64,000 bases of DNA from Alnus glutinosa (Eukaryota; Streptophyta; Magnoliopsida; Fagales; Betulaceae), in assembly GCF_958979055.1 (NCBI RefSeq), contig NC_084886.1:45277154-45341153 (forward strand), in the 5' to 3' direction. Made by a program: the position numbers and the translations under genes. The notes under the pieces were generated by a model, which saw nothing but the letters and a program-made list of their open reading frames with translations, was not told the origin of the DNA and did no database searches. Below, piece after piece: positions 22,096-34,002 of this stretch; positions within the stretch are counted from its first letter, which is position 1; every line of letters begins with the position of its first letter.

Positions 22096-23078
22096 AACGG
22101 CCCTTGCCATATTGGCACTATTTACATTTTCATACATGTAAATAGTAATATGATTAATGTTCTTGAAATAATTTAGTAAATAAACAACTTTATTTAATAA
22201 ATTAAAATGTCATATAAAAGAAATTAGCTTTTAGGCCATAAACCCTAATAAGCCTAGTACGAACTCGAGTTTGTTCAAGAGTTGTTCAATTATAATTTTT
22301 TTTTTTCTTTGTAAATTCATGCTAATCATTAGTTAATAATATTTTATCATTTAAGTTAATGAAATAAATTATCTTGAATATTAAACAATCAAATGTCGAG
22401 TCTATATATATTGTATAGTATGTATATAAATTTAGTATACACACACATATATATATATACATACACATAAATACATTCATTTACACAAACACACACATAT
22501 ATATCAAAACTCACAATTATAATAATTGAAGCAATATCTATTACATTAAAAAAAAAAAAAGAATTAATTTTATCTTTTCAAATATTTAAGATGTTCATAT
22601 TAAAAAGTTAAATAATACTATAAAAATAATAAAAATAAAATTATACGAGGAGAAATGATCCCTACACTCATTTCTCACAACAGCCCCACAACAAGCTGAT
22701 GTAGTTGGTAATATTTTATTATTTTTTTACAAAAAGAAAACAAAAGAAAACAAAAAAAATAATAAAATATTATCAGCCACGTCAGCTTGTTGTGGGGCTG
22801 TTGTGAGAAATAAGTGTGGGGATCATTTCTTTTATATGAATTAGCTCAATGAGTATGTTACGGCGGCATTGACATAAAAAGCCTTAAGATTGGTCCATTT
22901 GTAGTACTGCGCCGCTTAGTCATCGTAATCCGACGTCGTTTGTCTTTCCTTCCTGACTGGTATATGTGGCGGAATCGATTTCCCACTCACAAAACCCCAA
23001 ACCCCTACCACCAAAGCTCAGATATCTCACCGTCTGTCCTGGTTCTCAGCACAAGCGCCAATTGCTTCACAGAAAGAG
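22096..23078. other. Spacer with dispersed repeat copy 4, a MITE and the GCIP promoter
   Basis: 22180-22600 is the fourth copy of the dispersed AT-rich repeat. A near-perfect MITE follows (listed separately). The last 200 bases before 23079 are less AT-rich and should contain the promoter and leader of the GCIP gene. No clear TATA box stands out. Confidence 0.4.
22651..22830. mobile_element. MITE with near-perfect arms, about 180 bp
   Basis: The left arm begins AGAAATGATCCCTACACTCA and includes CAGCCCCACAACAAGCTGA. The right arm is its complement with very few differences, ending GGGGATCATTTCT. The tips resemble those of the MITE at 1718-1866. High arm identity suggests recent insertion. It lies about 250 bp upstream of the GCIP start codon. 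Confidence 0.85.
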
Positions 23079-26000
23079 ATGGGAAAGGCGGAGAAAGAGC
23101 AGCTGAAGAGAGCCCTGAATTCTCACCTCAACACCATCCATGAAACCTTCCAGGTTTACTATTGTTCACACCCTTTACATATATATGTAATATGTCTGTA
23201 TATGTTTATGATTTTTGGTTTGTAGGGTGTGTAATGATGTGAGTTTTTTTTTTTTTTTTTTGTGCGCGTGAACTATACATGTAGGTGTTGGATCAAAGCC
23301 CAGCTTCTTCTCTTGACAAAGTGAGCTGGGAGGAGGTCATTAAGACGGGTGAAGAAGTCTCGAAACAAGCTACCATGGGTATTCTTCTTTCTTCTCCATT
23401 CCCTCTATTTTTCTCCACAACTTTCTGCTATCAACTCAGGCAGTGTTTGAGCTTTTTGTACTCCCATGTGATTTTGGGGACATGGGTTTTGTTAATTTTG
23501 AGTTATATGTTGGAAATCCTTCCTCAATTGTTATTATTATTGATTTTAGCGAGATCCTTGTGCGTTTTCAAGAGTACGGGATACATAAAGTTTTCCAGAG
23601 AAAAGAAACAAAAAAGAAACTCAGGGTTTCATTATCAAGTACTCAGTTTTATTATTGTTGACTCTCTTGTTCATTGTTCAGATGCTAATTGAATTATTTG
23701 TATTTACGAAATAATTCCACAATGTGTTTCGGAATGTACCTGCAACTGTCTTATTCTGTGAATATTAAGTCATTTTAGCTGCTTATACGTAATGTGTTCA
23801 ACTTTGATTAGGAGGGGTACTGTTTGAGGATGTATTTTTGTGTAACAATGAAGTGTAAAAAAGGCTAAATGGAAAATTGGGGTTTATAAAAGATGAAAAT
23901 TAGAAGAAAAAGGTAGATGATCAATTATTTGTTCTCTGGAGATCATATAGGAAAGCTATCAACAAATGCTTCTTATAACTCTTAAAGGATCATTGAGTCA
24001 ATTGTAAATAAATGCTGTGTTAAGGCTTAAATGTGACAATTCCTTGTGCAGCTGGAATGCTTTGGGCTGGAGAAAGACCAGAAGTTAGAGCACTCGAGGA
24101 GAACATGGCAGCATATTTCAATATGTTACAGGGTTTCCTCTTGCTTTCCCATGGAAGTACAGTGGATGCAGGGCGTACGCTGTCTTCCAGCATACATGCA
24201 TCCGTGAAGCAAGTTGTTGATTGCAGTTATAAGTTGTTCAGTGATTCTGTCTCTTCTTATGGTAATCTCTCTCTAAATACACATACACATACATTTTAAG
24301 TCATCTAACTGCATAAGTGTTTAGGGTAATCTTAGACTTAAGTCTTTTTTTCTTTTCCAAATACGAGCAATAGAAGAATGTAAATCCTATAGCAGATAAT
24401 TAAATGGATTTCAAAAGAGAAAATTAAGGAAAAACAAGATACTGTTAGGGTTTTAGGGATATCTTACAGGAAGAACTAAGTTTTAGACTTTCTTACAGTT
24501 TGAGAGAACTTGAATTACTGGCTATTTGCAAAGTAATGAATCTTTTTTGAAACTTGGTTTTATTAGAAAATACAACAAGGTTGTATTAGCTATTGGGCTC
24601 CCATATCGTAATATTTACTAACTATTGGACCTGATTACACATTTCCAACTAATTAGTGATAAATAAATAATTTTATATATTCGAGATTTGATGTAAATAA
24701 GAGGGATAAACACAGATACAATACACACACACAAAGGGTCTAAATATTAGGGATGGATGTCATGACGTGGCGTTGACAGTGTTGGAAACAAAGTGGAGGA
24801 AAGGAAAAGTGCCGATGTGGTGGTGGTGTTGTAAGTGTGGTAGTTTTGGTAGTAATGATGGCAGTTGAGGAGGAAAATTAGCTGGTGATTGTGGTGGTAG
24901 AGAACAGGTGCTAATATTGGTTTTGGGGAAATGGTTGAAGTGTTGCTCTAGTTGTATGACCTTGGTCACAAAGGTAAGGATGGTGCCACAGCACCGGTGT
25001 GTGTAAGGTTTTCCTTAACATCTGCTTTCTAGTGTTGGTGGCTGCGTCAGCAGTGGAGGTGGTGGGTACTGGTAATTATTTTACATTGGCAAAGGTGGTG
25101 GTAGTGAATGTAATTAGAAAGAAACAACTTCTAGAAGAGGTAGTATTTTCGTAAATTTCATATAAAGTATTAGCTGCTGGTGTTGCATCATTTCTAGAGT
25201 CAAGAAAATCATATGAGTTTTTTTTCTTTTTTTGGTCCGTTGCTGGTGATGGGGGACTCAGCTGCAATTGCAAAATGGTACTTTTAAATTTTTGCTGACC
25301 CTACTTTATTTCTCCTAGGCCTTTGCTCTTAAAGGCTGGCATTGGTTGAGATAGGATTTGTTCCCACGTAAAAGCGAGGAGACTAAACAATAGTTATGCA
25401 AACTCACAACTACACTTCGTTTTTTTTTTTGAGGGGTGGGGGGGTTGTGTTCAGTACACTACACATTTGGTGCACGCGGAATTGGTGTTAACTGTAGAAT
25501 CATTCTCCAAGAGGTAAAACACTAAAACCATTTATGCTGTGAACAAAGTTTTTCCACAGATAGGCTGGTTAATTCCATAGTTAATTCAAATCCTATTATG
25601 CATCATGTTAGTAATAATGGCATACTGCTTTTGCCATCATAGCGATACATGACCATCCAAGTATAGTAAATCTGTGTTTACTGTTCTGTTGAAAACAAAT
25701 CATCTTATCTGCTTTATGCCTGGACTGGCAGGATCTCACAATAAAGACCAAAAACTCTCAATCCCACCGTTAGTCGGTGCAGTATGGGAAGCATGTTCTG
25801 CTCTTAAAAAGACTCCTTCCACAAATATCACAGCCATTGGGCGAGGTATGACACAAGTTGCATTTTCTATGAAGGATGTTCTTCGTGAGATGAAGGAGCT
25901 CAAGCCAGGTTCCTCTGAACAAACAGATGAAACTTATGGTGAGGCTTCGAACAAAGCAGAAAGCGAGCCCCAAGATGATGATAATTCATGTGAGAATGAT

Positions 26001-26447
26001 CTAGGCAACGACCTGACACCCGAAGAGATGAAAATTGCCAAATCGGCAACTGGAGTTGTGTCTGAGATGCTTATAGTTACAAAGGAACTTATCCGCAACA
26101 TCACAGGTTTGATTAAACTGGAAAATCCAAACGACTGCAGTGACTTTGTGGATTCTTTGGAGAAATTGTTGAAGCTCTGTCAAGGAATTGGGACACAGGT
26201 TGATGAGCTTGGAGCTTGTCTTTACCCCCCACAAGAGGTTCCAGCTATGAAGGCTGCTTCTGAGAAAATCTTCAGCATCATTGATGATATGCAAGTAGAG
26301 CTGGGAAATATTAAAGGAACTTCACAAGCTTTTCTTCAGGCCTGCGATGGTTTGAGGAGTTCACTCAGACAGTTCGAATTTGAACTAGATTGTCCTAGTA
26401 CTGCTGATCTGGAAGCCAAAATGCAGGACGTCACTTTGAGCAATTAG
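23079..26447 (+). CDS. Cyclin-D1-binding protein / GCIP family
   Basis: Four exons give 364 residues: 23079-23153, 23285-23378, 24052-24261, 25732-26447. The start MGKAEKEQLKRALNSHLNTI, the stretch GMLWAGERPEVRALEENMAA and the helical C-terminal part match plant homologues of human CCNDBP1/GCIP. In animals that protein binds D-type cyclins and HLH proteins and restrains cell cycle progress. The plant function is little known. An acidic linker (about residues 195-225, rich in E, D and S) separates two helical halves. Phases close exactly, and the first ATG of the frame was used. Intron 3 (1.47 kb) contains GGTGGT-type low-complexity DNA but no gene. The gene faces TatC tail to tail with 370 bp between stop codons. 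I recall an Arabidopsis homologue at AT1G22970, not checked. Confidence 0.9.
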
Positions 26448-26817
26448 GATGCTGAGAGATTCACTGATAGAGCGAGTGTATTTTGTAATTACCTAAAAAC
26501 TGCCTTTCAGGACCTTTTGAGGGATTCTTTGGATACAAACTCAAAATATATCGTGTTATTCTTTCTATAATAAGATTTTTGGATGCTAACCAGGTGCAAT
26601 AATCAATCCAGTGAGCTACAAAACGACAAGTTAAATAATTACTGTAATTTCTAATGGAAAACTTTTACATTGTTTTAAGTACAAAACGAATAGAAGCTTG
26701 ACATGGGTCGATTCATCCTCTGTTCCTCTTATGCTAATACCGCATCGTTTTTGCATATACAGGATTCATGATACGCTGATGCGTGCTGTCGAGAACATAT
26801 CCCAGGATCAGTGTGGT

Positions 26818-28729
26818 TCATCGCCCTATAAGCTTAACCGCCCAGGCACCACCAAAGTAAAGGCCCACCAAAGGTCCTGCCAGAAGCATCTGAGTAAGCG
26901 GATCAGTTGATGGTGTAAGTATGGCAGCTGCTACAACTGCACCAACCACTACGTATCTCCAAATTGACAGCATTTGGTCTCCGGACACTAGACCAACTTG
27001 TCCCAACAGAAGTTGTATTACCGGAACCTGTAGAATAAGATGAAATTTTTTGATCCATTTGTCTACCATTTGACTGCAAAACTTCACTCAAACGATGATT
27101 GCTATAGAAAGAATGGAACAGAATATGGACTTCACTATGCATCATGAGTCAAGAATGGTACCCATTCCACAAATCAACTAAAAGAATGAATAGCACACAT
27201 CTGAAATGGCGATGTATAATCATTAAGCACCTGGTTTAATACAAAAGATCTTGGACATATGATGGTTGCTAATGAGCAGGTAAGAGTCATCCTCATGGGC
27301 AGAGGATTCAAGAAAAACCTTTACCTGGAATGACAAGCCGGTGCTGAACATCAGAACAAGTACAAACTCGAAGTATTGATCAATGGACCACAATGATTCC
27401 ACAGCCCCTTCCGCATAACTAACAAAGAAATTTAGGGCTGCCGGAGTCAGAACCGAGTACGAGAAGCTGATACCGGCATAGAAAAGCACCGAGGAACCCA
27501 ACACTATCGGCCCCAGAAACCGTCTCTCTTCTCTCGTCAACCCTGGAAGAACGAAGGCTATAATCTCATAGAGAATGATAGGGCTTCCTACCAGAAGGCC
27601 ACAGTATCCTGATACCTGCAGCACACCATTAAGACAATTTTTATGGTTATCAACAGCAGCTTAATCTATACCTAAATTCAAAGTTTGTTATTGACTTGTA
27701 TTCTATAAGATATGCTGATGGTGTTCTCTCATATCACATCCACATATAGCTCACTGTGGCTAGAGTAATGGGTACCCAAAAATTCATTGATTCAGGATTC
27801 GAACGAACCAAATTACCACTCATCTCCAAACTGATGATACCCAAAAATCATTGATATAGATTGGAACTCAGAACCATGGGACACCATAATAAATCCAACA
27901 CTTATCTCAAAGATTTCGGGTAACAGAAAATAATGAATTTAATCAATTCAACCATTGTTCTAACAACAATTTTATAAAGAATTGTGTTCCGTTCAATCCA
28001 ACCTTCAAAGTTGTGAAGAAAAATTCGCCAGGAGCCAGCTGCAGGAACCGCACACCCTGAGATTTAACGGGAGCTTCAAGAATCATTATCAGCTCCTTGG
28101 AGAACGCAAAGCATCCCAAAATAGCGGCCCCAACTGCCAAAACCGACACGAATAACCTCTGGCGCAGCTCTTCGAGATGGTCGAATATACTCATTTCTTT
28201 ATCCTCCGGGAGGAGCTCTTTGCTGGGATAAAGAAAATCATATATCGCACTCCGCCCATTATCCTGCTCCAAATTCTCCACTAAACCCCCTTCTCTTGCG
28301 CTATCGCCCACATCTACATTTCCATCACAAAGTTAACATCAGCATCATCCCTTGAAATTTCGACGATTGAAAGAGCTAAAAGAAAATCTCAATTCATAAA
28401 AGTTAAACATAGATCTGTCCGGTATGAAAACTATACGTCCTTGGGTGGGGGCTTTCTATTATGGGTTTTGGGGTCTCACCAGGCCTATCCTCGACGGCGG
28501 AGCCAACGCTGGAGACCAACTCCTGCTGCTTCTCTCTCACGCCGTCGTCGACAGCTAAGCAAACGACGCCGCTTAGCCCCCCGCGGCGAAGTATCCTCTG
28601 CGAAGCACCGAATCCCAACGTCGCTCTCCTGGAATTGTTCACCCGTAGAGAAGATAGGCGCTTCGAGTGACAACATCCATGGAGCTGCAAGTGAGGGACC
28701 AGAGCCGTGCTCGTGCACGTGCTCCCCAT
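26818..28729 (-). CDS. TATC: Chloroplast Sec-independent protein translocase subunit TatC
   Basis: Four exons on the minus strand (28729-28480, 28313-28003, 27615-27325, 27027-26818) give 353 residues. The first 90 or so, rich in S, R and T, are a chloroplast transit peptide. The mature part has the TatC hallmark [20 protein letters not shown], followed by [14 protein letters not shown], the second and third helices in exon 3 ([18 protein letters not shown]), and [20 protein letters not shown] near the end. Six membrane helices are expected in the thylakoid. With Hcf106, TatC forms the receptor for twin-arginine signals of folded proteins; Tha4 then joins to make the pore. An upstream in-frame ATG exists at 28753; 28729 ([13 protein letters not shown]) was preferred by resemblance to other plant TatC starts. 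An intron-phase check closes the frame. Confidence 0.95.
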
Positions 28730-28753
28730 CTTTCTTGTGGTTTTTGGGTCCAA

Positions 28754-29137
28754 AGAAAAAAATCAGGAGGAGCTCCCGCTTGTGGAACGATTGGTTCTTG
28801 ATTGCGTTCAGTCCTCAGGCCACCGATATTTAGAAGTTTGGTGGAAAATACATTTTCACCTCCAAATTACAACCCTTTCACATTTACACCACTAGACTTT
28901 AAAATTTTATACTTGACTCCTCTAACCACCAATTCCTTACAAATCACATCTTCTAATATTTTACATTTAGATGAACAAAAAATCTCCCACATACACCACA
29001 TGTAATTTTTTTTTTTTTTTTTACTTTAACTAAAATGATATTGAAAATTATTAAAATAAATAAAACAAATAAAAATAAATAAGTGGTGGTGGAACCATCC
29101 CCATAAGTTATGCCTGTTATGGGGTGGTTCCCTTAGC

Positions 29138-29170
<33 letters not shown>

Positions 29171-29700
29171 TAATAATAATAATAATAATAACAATAATTT
29201 TAAAGAACATTTTAAAAATTTAAAGAAAATTTAAAGTAAAAAAAAGTCGGCAATTTTATAATCAAATGCTAACTAAGGGTATGATTTGCAAGGAAATGGT
29301 AGTAGGAGATAAGTGTTATACGTCTAAGCGGTAGATGAGTGGTAGTTTAATGGCCCCTCGGTTTGTTAATGCTTTGAGTAATATTATCCACTATAATTTT
29401 AATTCACAATGTTAATATAACAGTATCAACTAATTATTGATTTTTTTTTTTTAACAAATATTCATTCAATGGTTAGTTCGGACGTCTCGATTGTAATTTG
29501 TGTGTTAATTATAAGATAAAAATGTAATTTTTAATTTTTTTTTTTTTTTGAAAAAATATTCTGATGTGACATAAAAGTGAAAATAATTTTGAATATCTTA
29601 TGTTATTACTATTATTTTTAACATTCAAGCATTTTATATATATAAAACAATTAAGTACAGTGATCAAAATACACAATATCCAAGATACACAAGGGGATTT
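28754..29700. other. Divergent promoter side of TatC plus AT-rich DNA
   Basis: The first 100 or so bases should hold the TatC promoter and leader. Further on there is a GC-containing hairpin (GGTGGTGGAACCATCCCC facing GGGGTGGTTCCC, about 29083-29131), followed by poly-T and a TAA repeat (29167-29190). This resembles the hairpin core of the MITE at 14689-15342, but no outer ends were found. No gene is visible. Confidence 0.4.
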
Positions 29701-29709
29701 TTTTCTAGA

Positions 29710-30500
29710 ATGACATGTTTCTCGTTAAGAAAGAAAACTTCTTTCCCAAGTCGGTAGGCTGCTTCATTACTATTGAGGTCTACATGACTAACCCTCTATT
29801 GTTTTTGACAACTCAATGCACCTCGAGAATCATAAATGAATGTATTATATGTACTTCAATTCATACCATCTATGTGCAATGCCTAAACTATCAGGAGAGC
29901 ATCACCTTTTAATTTTATCATTTACTGACCCAACTCCTTGCATAAAATAGTAGCTCTCAGAGCTGCAAAAGCTTCAGCAACAGAGTCTATGATATACATT
30001 TTGGGAGTTTATGAGATTGTGAACACCTCTCCCAAGCTATCTTTGACTACCACACTAATACCCATATTCCTCAATGACTATCCACAGCCGCATTACGGTT
30101 AACCTTAACAAAACTTGTAAAATGGGGTTTCCAATAGAGGGCTCTCTGAATAACAGCTCATTTCCCTGTACATAGTCGTTCTTGGGCACTTTGGAAGGCT
30201 ACCAGTGACTCCGATACTTTCTCCGGATGGATAAAAGGTCCGCCAAAAATTAATGCGTTCCAACGTAGCCACAAACTTCTTGCGAGTATTGCCATGAGCT
30301 CCCATTCTTCCCTTTCCAACCGTGGACGGAGTTCCTCCACAATAAATGCGAAGTCCTCATGATCGATGCAACTCTTTTGGATCTTACTACGACACATATT
30401 CCATGTAACCTTTGCTGTCGGACACCTCCATAAGATATGTCATGTAGTCTTCGGCTTGGTACCACATAGCGGGCAGAGAGGATCCTCAATAACTTTCTTG
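29710..30500 (-). pseudogene. 3' remnant of a non-LTR retrotransposon (LINE)
   Basis: On the minus strand from about 30500 the reading is IEDPLCPLCGTKPKTT, a stop, then HILWRCPTAKVTWNMC. This is the zinc-binding CxxC...HxxxxC motif that follows reverse transcriptase in plant LINEs. It continues with the linker (WLRWNALIFGGPFIHPEKV) and, in broken frames, an RNase H-like domain (AALRAT, KGDALLIV). Internal stop codons and frameshifts show it is dead. Only the last 0.8 kb survives, as expected for 5'-truncated LINE insertions. It lies in the 2-kb spacer between the divergently transcribed TatC and ORC4 genes. Confidence 0.8.
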
Positions 30501-30772
30501 CGAAAAAGTTATTTTGAAAAGAAAAAACAAAAGAGATAAATAAAGAGTGTCATCAATCATCATCAAAGCGAATGGGTACGGTGAAAGAACTCCGACTTAG
30601 ACTGGGCTCTGCCCCAGCCCATGAAGGGGGTCCGGCCCACGATGAAGTTTTCAGTAATTTTATAAATATATAGGACTCGTGGATATTCTTTGGCTGCCCT
30701 ACTCTTTCTTCTTCGTCTTTCCCGCCATTTTTCTGGTGTGGGCTCACACTTGCTTAGCGGAGATTTTTGACA

Positions 30773-33700
30773 ATGGGACGAGAGAATGCGCCGGAGGAAG
30801 CGCTAAAGCTCATCCGAAGCAGACTCTGTAACCCTAGTTTTGTTTTCAGGGCCTTTTCTGATTCTCCGGAGAGCAACTACAGGTGTGATTCTCTCTCTAT
30901 TTAATTTCATAATCCCTCTGTTGGGTTCCCGAGAAAATGCTGTCGAAGAAAGAATTCTACAATTGAGGCGATTTCGTTCCTGAAAATACTATAATAACCA
31001 AAAGGAAAAAGAACAACAATTATTCGCGATTTTGCTTTGTTTCCCAAGGTTCTTTGAGAACCAAGGCGGTTCCCTGATTTTTATTTTTATTTTTTTTTCT
31101 GGGGAAGCAAATTGAAGTTCATAATATCGAGTTCAGTCACCGAGGCATGCAATAACTCGATCCTGCTTCTCGGCCCCCGTGGTTCTGGAAAAATCGCGGT
31201 TTGCACTTTTCTTTGGTCAAGCTCTATTAGCACTTCGCAATTTGATTAGTTTGATTGGTATTTGTATTCTTTATTGTTGTTTTTCTCTCGTGTTGTTAGG
31301 TGTTGGAGCTTGTTCTCAAAGACTTATTGCTGGAATATGCTGATATGATTTCAGTCGTAAGGACCGATTTAACCTTTTTCTTCTTTTGAATTGGTAATAC
31401 TAAGTTAGAAAACGTCTTAATTACATTATTGGGTATCTGGACTATTTGCAAGGAAAATTAAAGCATTTGAGAGGACTTTACTTTTGAGATGAACCATATA
31501 TTTTATATTAGTGTCTCTTTAAACTAGATAACATGTTGTTTCGTTGTTGAGGTGATTGAGGAGAATAAACTGTGGATTGCATAAAGATGTTTTAGGATTT
31601 CATCTAGGATATATACTCGAGGTGCAGTTGAGCAACCCATAAAAAATGGAATTGCCTCATTTTGTTTCATACAAGGTGTTATTTATTAGTCCATCTCGCA
31701 TAGGGACACTTATAAAATAGCATCCACCAATATACTTGCTAGTAGAGACTTATTCTGGGGGCGTGTCATGAAACCATAAAATTGTAACATGCCATTGATT
31801 TTGGCAGCGGCTCCAGCTTTTTTCAGTAATGCCATTTAAGTTGATATTTACATCCTATATTGTGAATAGGGTATTATTTCCTTCTTTTTTTTTTTTTTTT
31901 TGAGTCTTTGTACTGTAGTATATTAATTAGGAATGTTTTATTTCTTCTTATAGTATAGTATTATGAAGCCTTTAAATTGGTATCCCATTTGAAAAATGGA
32001 AATCATTCTAACAACAATCAACAAAATTCCTGAATCTTTGTTTTTCATCTAGCTACCAGATGCACACCTTATGGATGCAAGGTGCCAATAAGGTTTAGTC
32101 GGACACTAGCCCTTCCTCCACTATCACGTTACATCACCCCCCCCCCCCCCTCTCCTCCTTGTGGATAACAAGTTTTCTCAACATAACTTACTTTGATATG
32201 GATATTTTGTTGCAGATAAGGTTGAGTGGGCTTTTGCACCGTGATGACAATTGCGCTTTCAAGGTTTGATATTCCATAATTCTCCCCCTCTACTACATGC
32301 TCTGTCATTCTTGTTTAATTACATCGAGTCTTCTGTAATATTGCCAAATCACGTTAATATTTTATCATAAAGTCATACTTCCAACTAATTAAAATAGCTG
32401 GTAGGAGTATAAGGTTGAATCATGCTCGTTAATTAATTTTTTTTTTCTTTTTGTTCTTTTCGTCTTCGAAGTTACTGGATATCGATTGAACTTGAGATTG
32501 CAGATTCATTTTTACAAGAATTTTTTATAATAATGGATTTACCATGCAATTCACAGTGCTTAAATGAAACCAAGTTGCTGGTATAATTAACTTCTGACCA
32601 ATAAGGAAATATGATAGTTGATACTCAAGACGGTAATAAAAAATTCTATTATGGCAAAGCTGCGCTACAAATCCATATCTTATAGGTTAATTCTTTTGAT
32701 AGTTTATTGAAGAAGAAGAACATGATGTACCATGTGAGATAATAAATTCTGAGTAGGCCGTGTGACAATATGGTAGATGAGGAAGTGTTTTTAATGAAAT
32801 TGTATGGAGTTTTAGGCATAAGCTAATGCTGACATTTGATAAATCTTAAAGAGAAGATTCAAGAAATGAGTAGAGACTAACATTCATGGAATGCTTAGTG
32901 CATAAAAGCAATGAATGACTACATAGGGATTATTATCAATAACAAGAGAACTCATTGTTTTGACCTGCAGACCATGAGCAAAAGAAAATTAGGAAACTCA
33001 TATACATTTATACATTAGAGCAGATGCGTATGTGTATGCATTGATGTGTTACTTCTTATTGTCATTTTTTTCTACAGTATTGCTCACCTGAATAATTTTT
33101 ATCCAAAGGCTATAAAGTTTCTCCAACATGATTGTTGATCTTTTCAGGAAATTGCTAGACAATTATGTGTAGAGCATCAACTGATATTCTCAAAAATGGT
33201 AACATATATTATCTATTTGAGGTCAGGGATGCACTTACAACTAAATAGTTCTCATTTCTTGATCTTGACGTGATTCTTTAGGCATCATTTGATGATAACT
33301 CCCAGTTCATGATAGCCATGTTAAGGTGAGTATAAAGTTTGCTTGATGTAGCTCTTGTTGAAATGGTTTAAATTTTAATGCATTTGTGATTTCTGTTGTT
33401 TAGGGAGTGTGGATTAGCGCATAAAACAATTATTTTTGTACTGGATGAGTTTGACCTGTTTGCTCAGGTAAGACTCCACCATCCTGTGCTGAATTTATGA
33501 AGTTTGACATTCATGTTTGTTCTTTCATTATTTCTTTGATTGAATTCAATGATAGCGCATGTAAAATATCCTTATATTAAGAAGAAAAGGTGCCATTTGA
33601 CATATACAGCTGTGTTTGCTCAGTTTGAATTTTCTGATTATGAAATTTCTACTTTCATTTTTTCTGGTTCTTTGCAGGGAAAACAACGAGTACTTTATAG

Positions 33701-33962
33701 TTTGCTAGATGCAATGCAATCAATAACTTCTCAAGCTGTTGTCATTGGTGTGAGTTGCCGACTGGTATGGTGCTTTCAAGTTTCTTTTATCTCTCTTGTT
33801 TATTATCTTCAGGTTTGTGCATATGACGAATTTTTAAATCAGAAAAAAAATGGAAGCCCTTCTTACCTTGTGCCTCTAACGAATTAGTGTAAAAATAAAT
33901 TGAAAATTGTGCCCATTTTCGTTATATTAGGACTGCATATAAATGTTTGGTTACAGAAAAAG

Positions 33963-34002
<40 letters not shown>

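Noticed and set aside
27770-27860. tRNA-like word GGATTCGAACGAACC in TatC intron 2
   Set aside because: No cloverleaf can be drawn around it on either strand.
28485-28833. Plus-strand frames over TatC exon 1
   Set aside because: They are antisense shadows of the TatC transit peptide exon.
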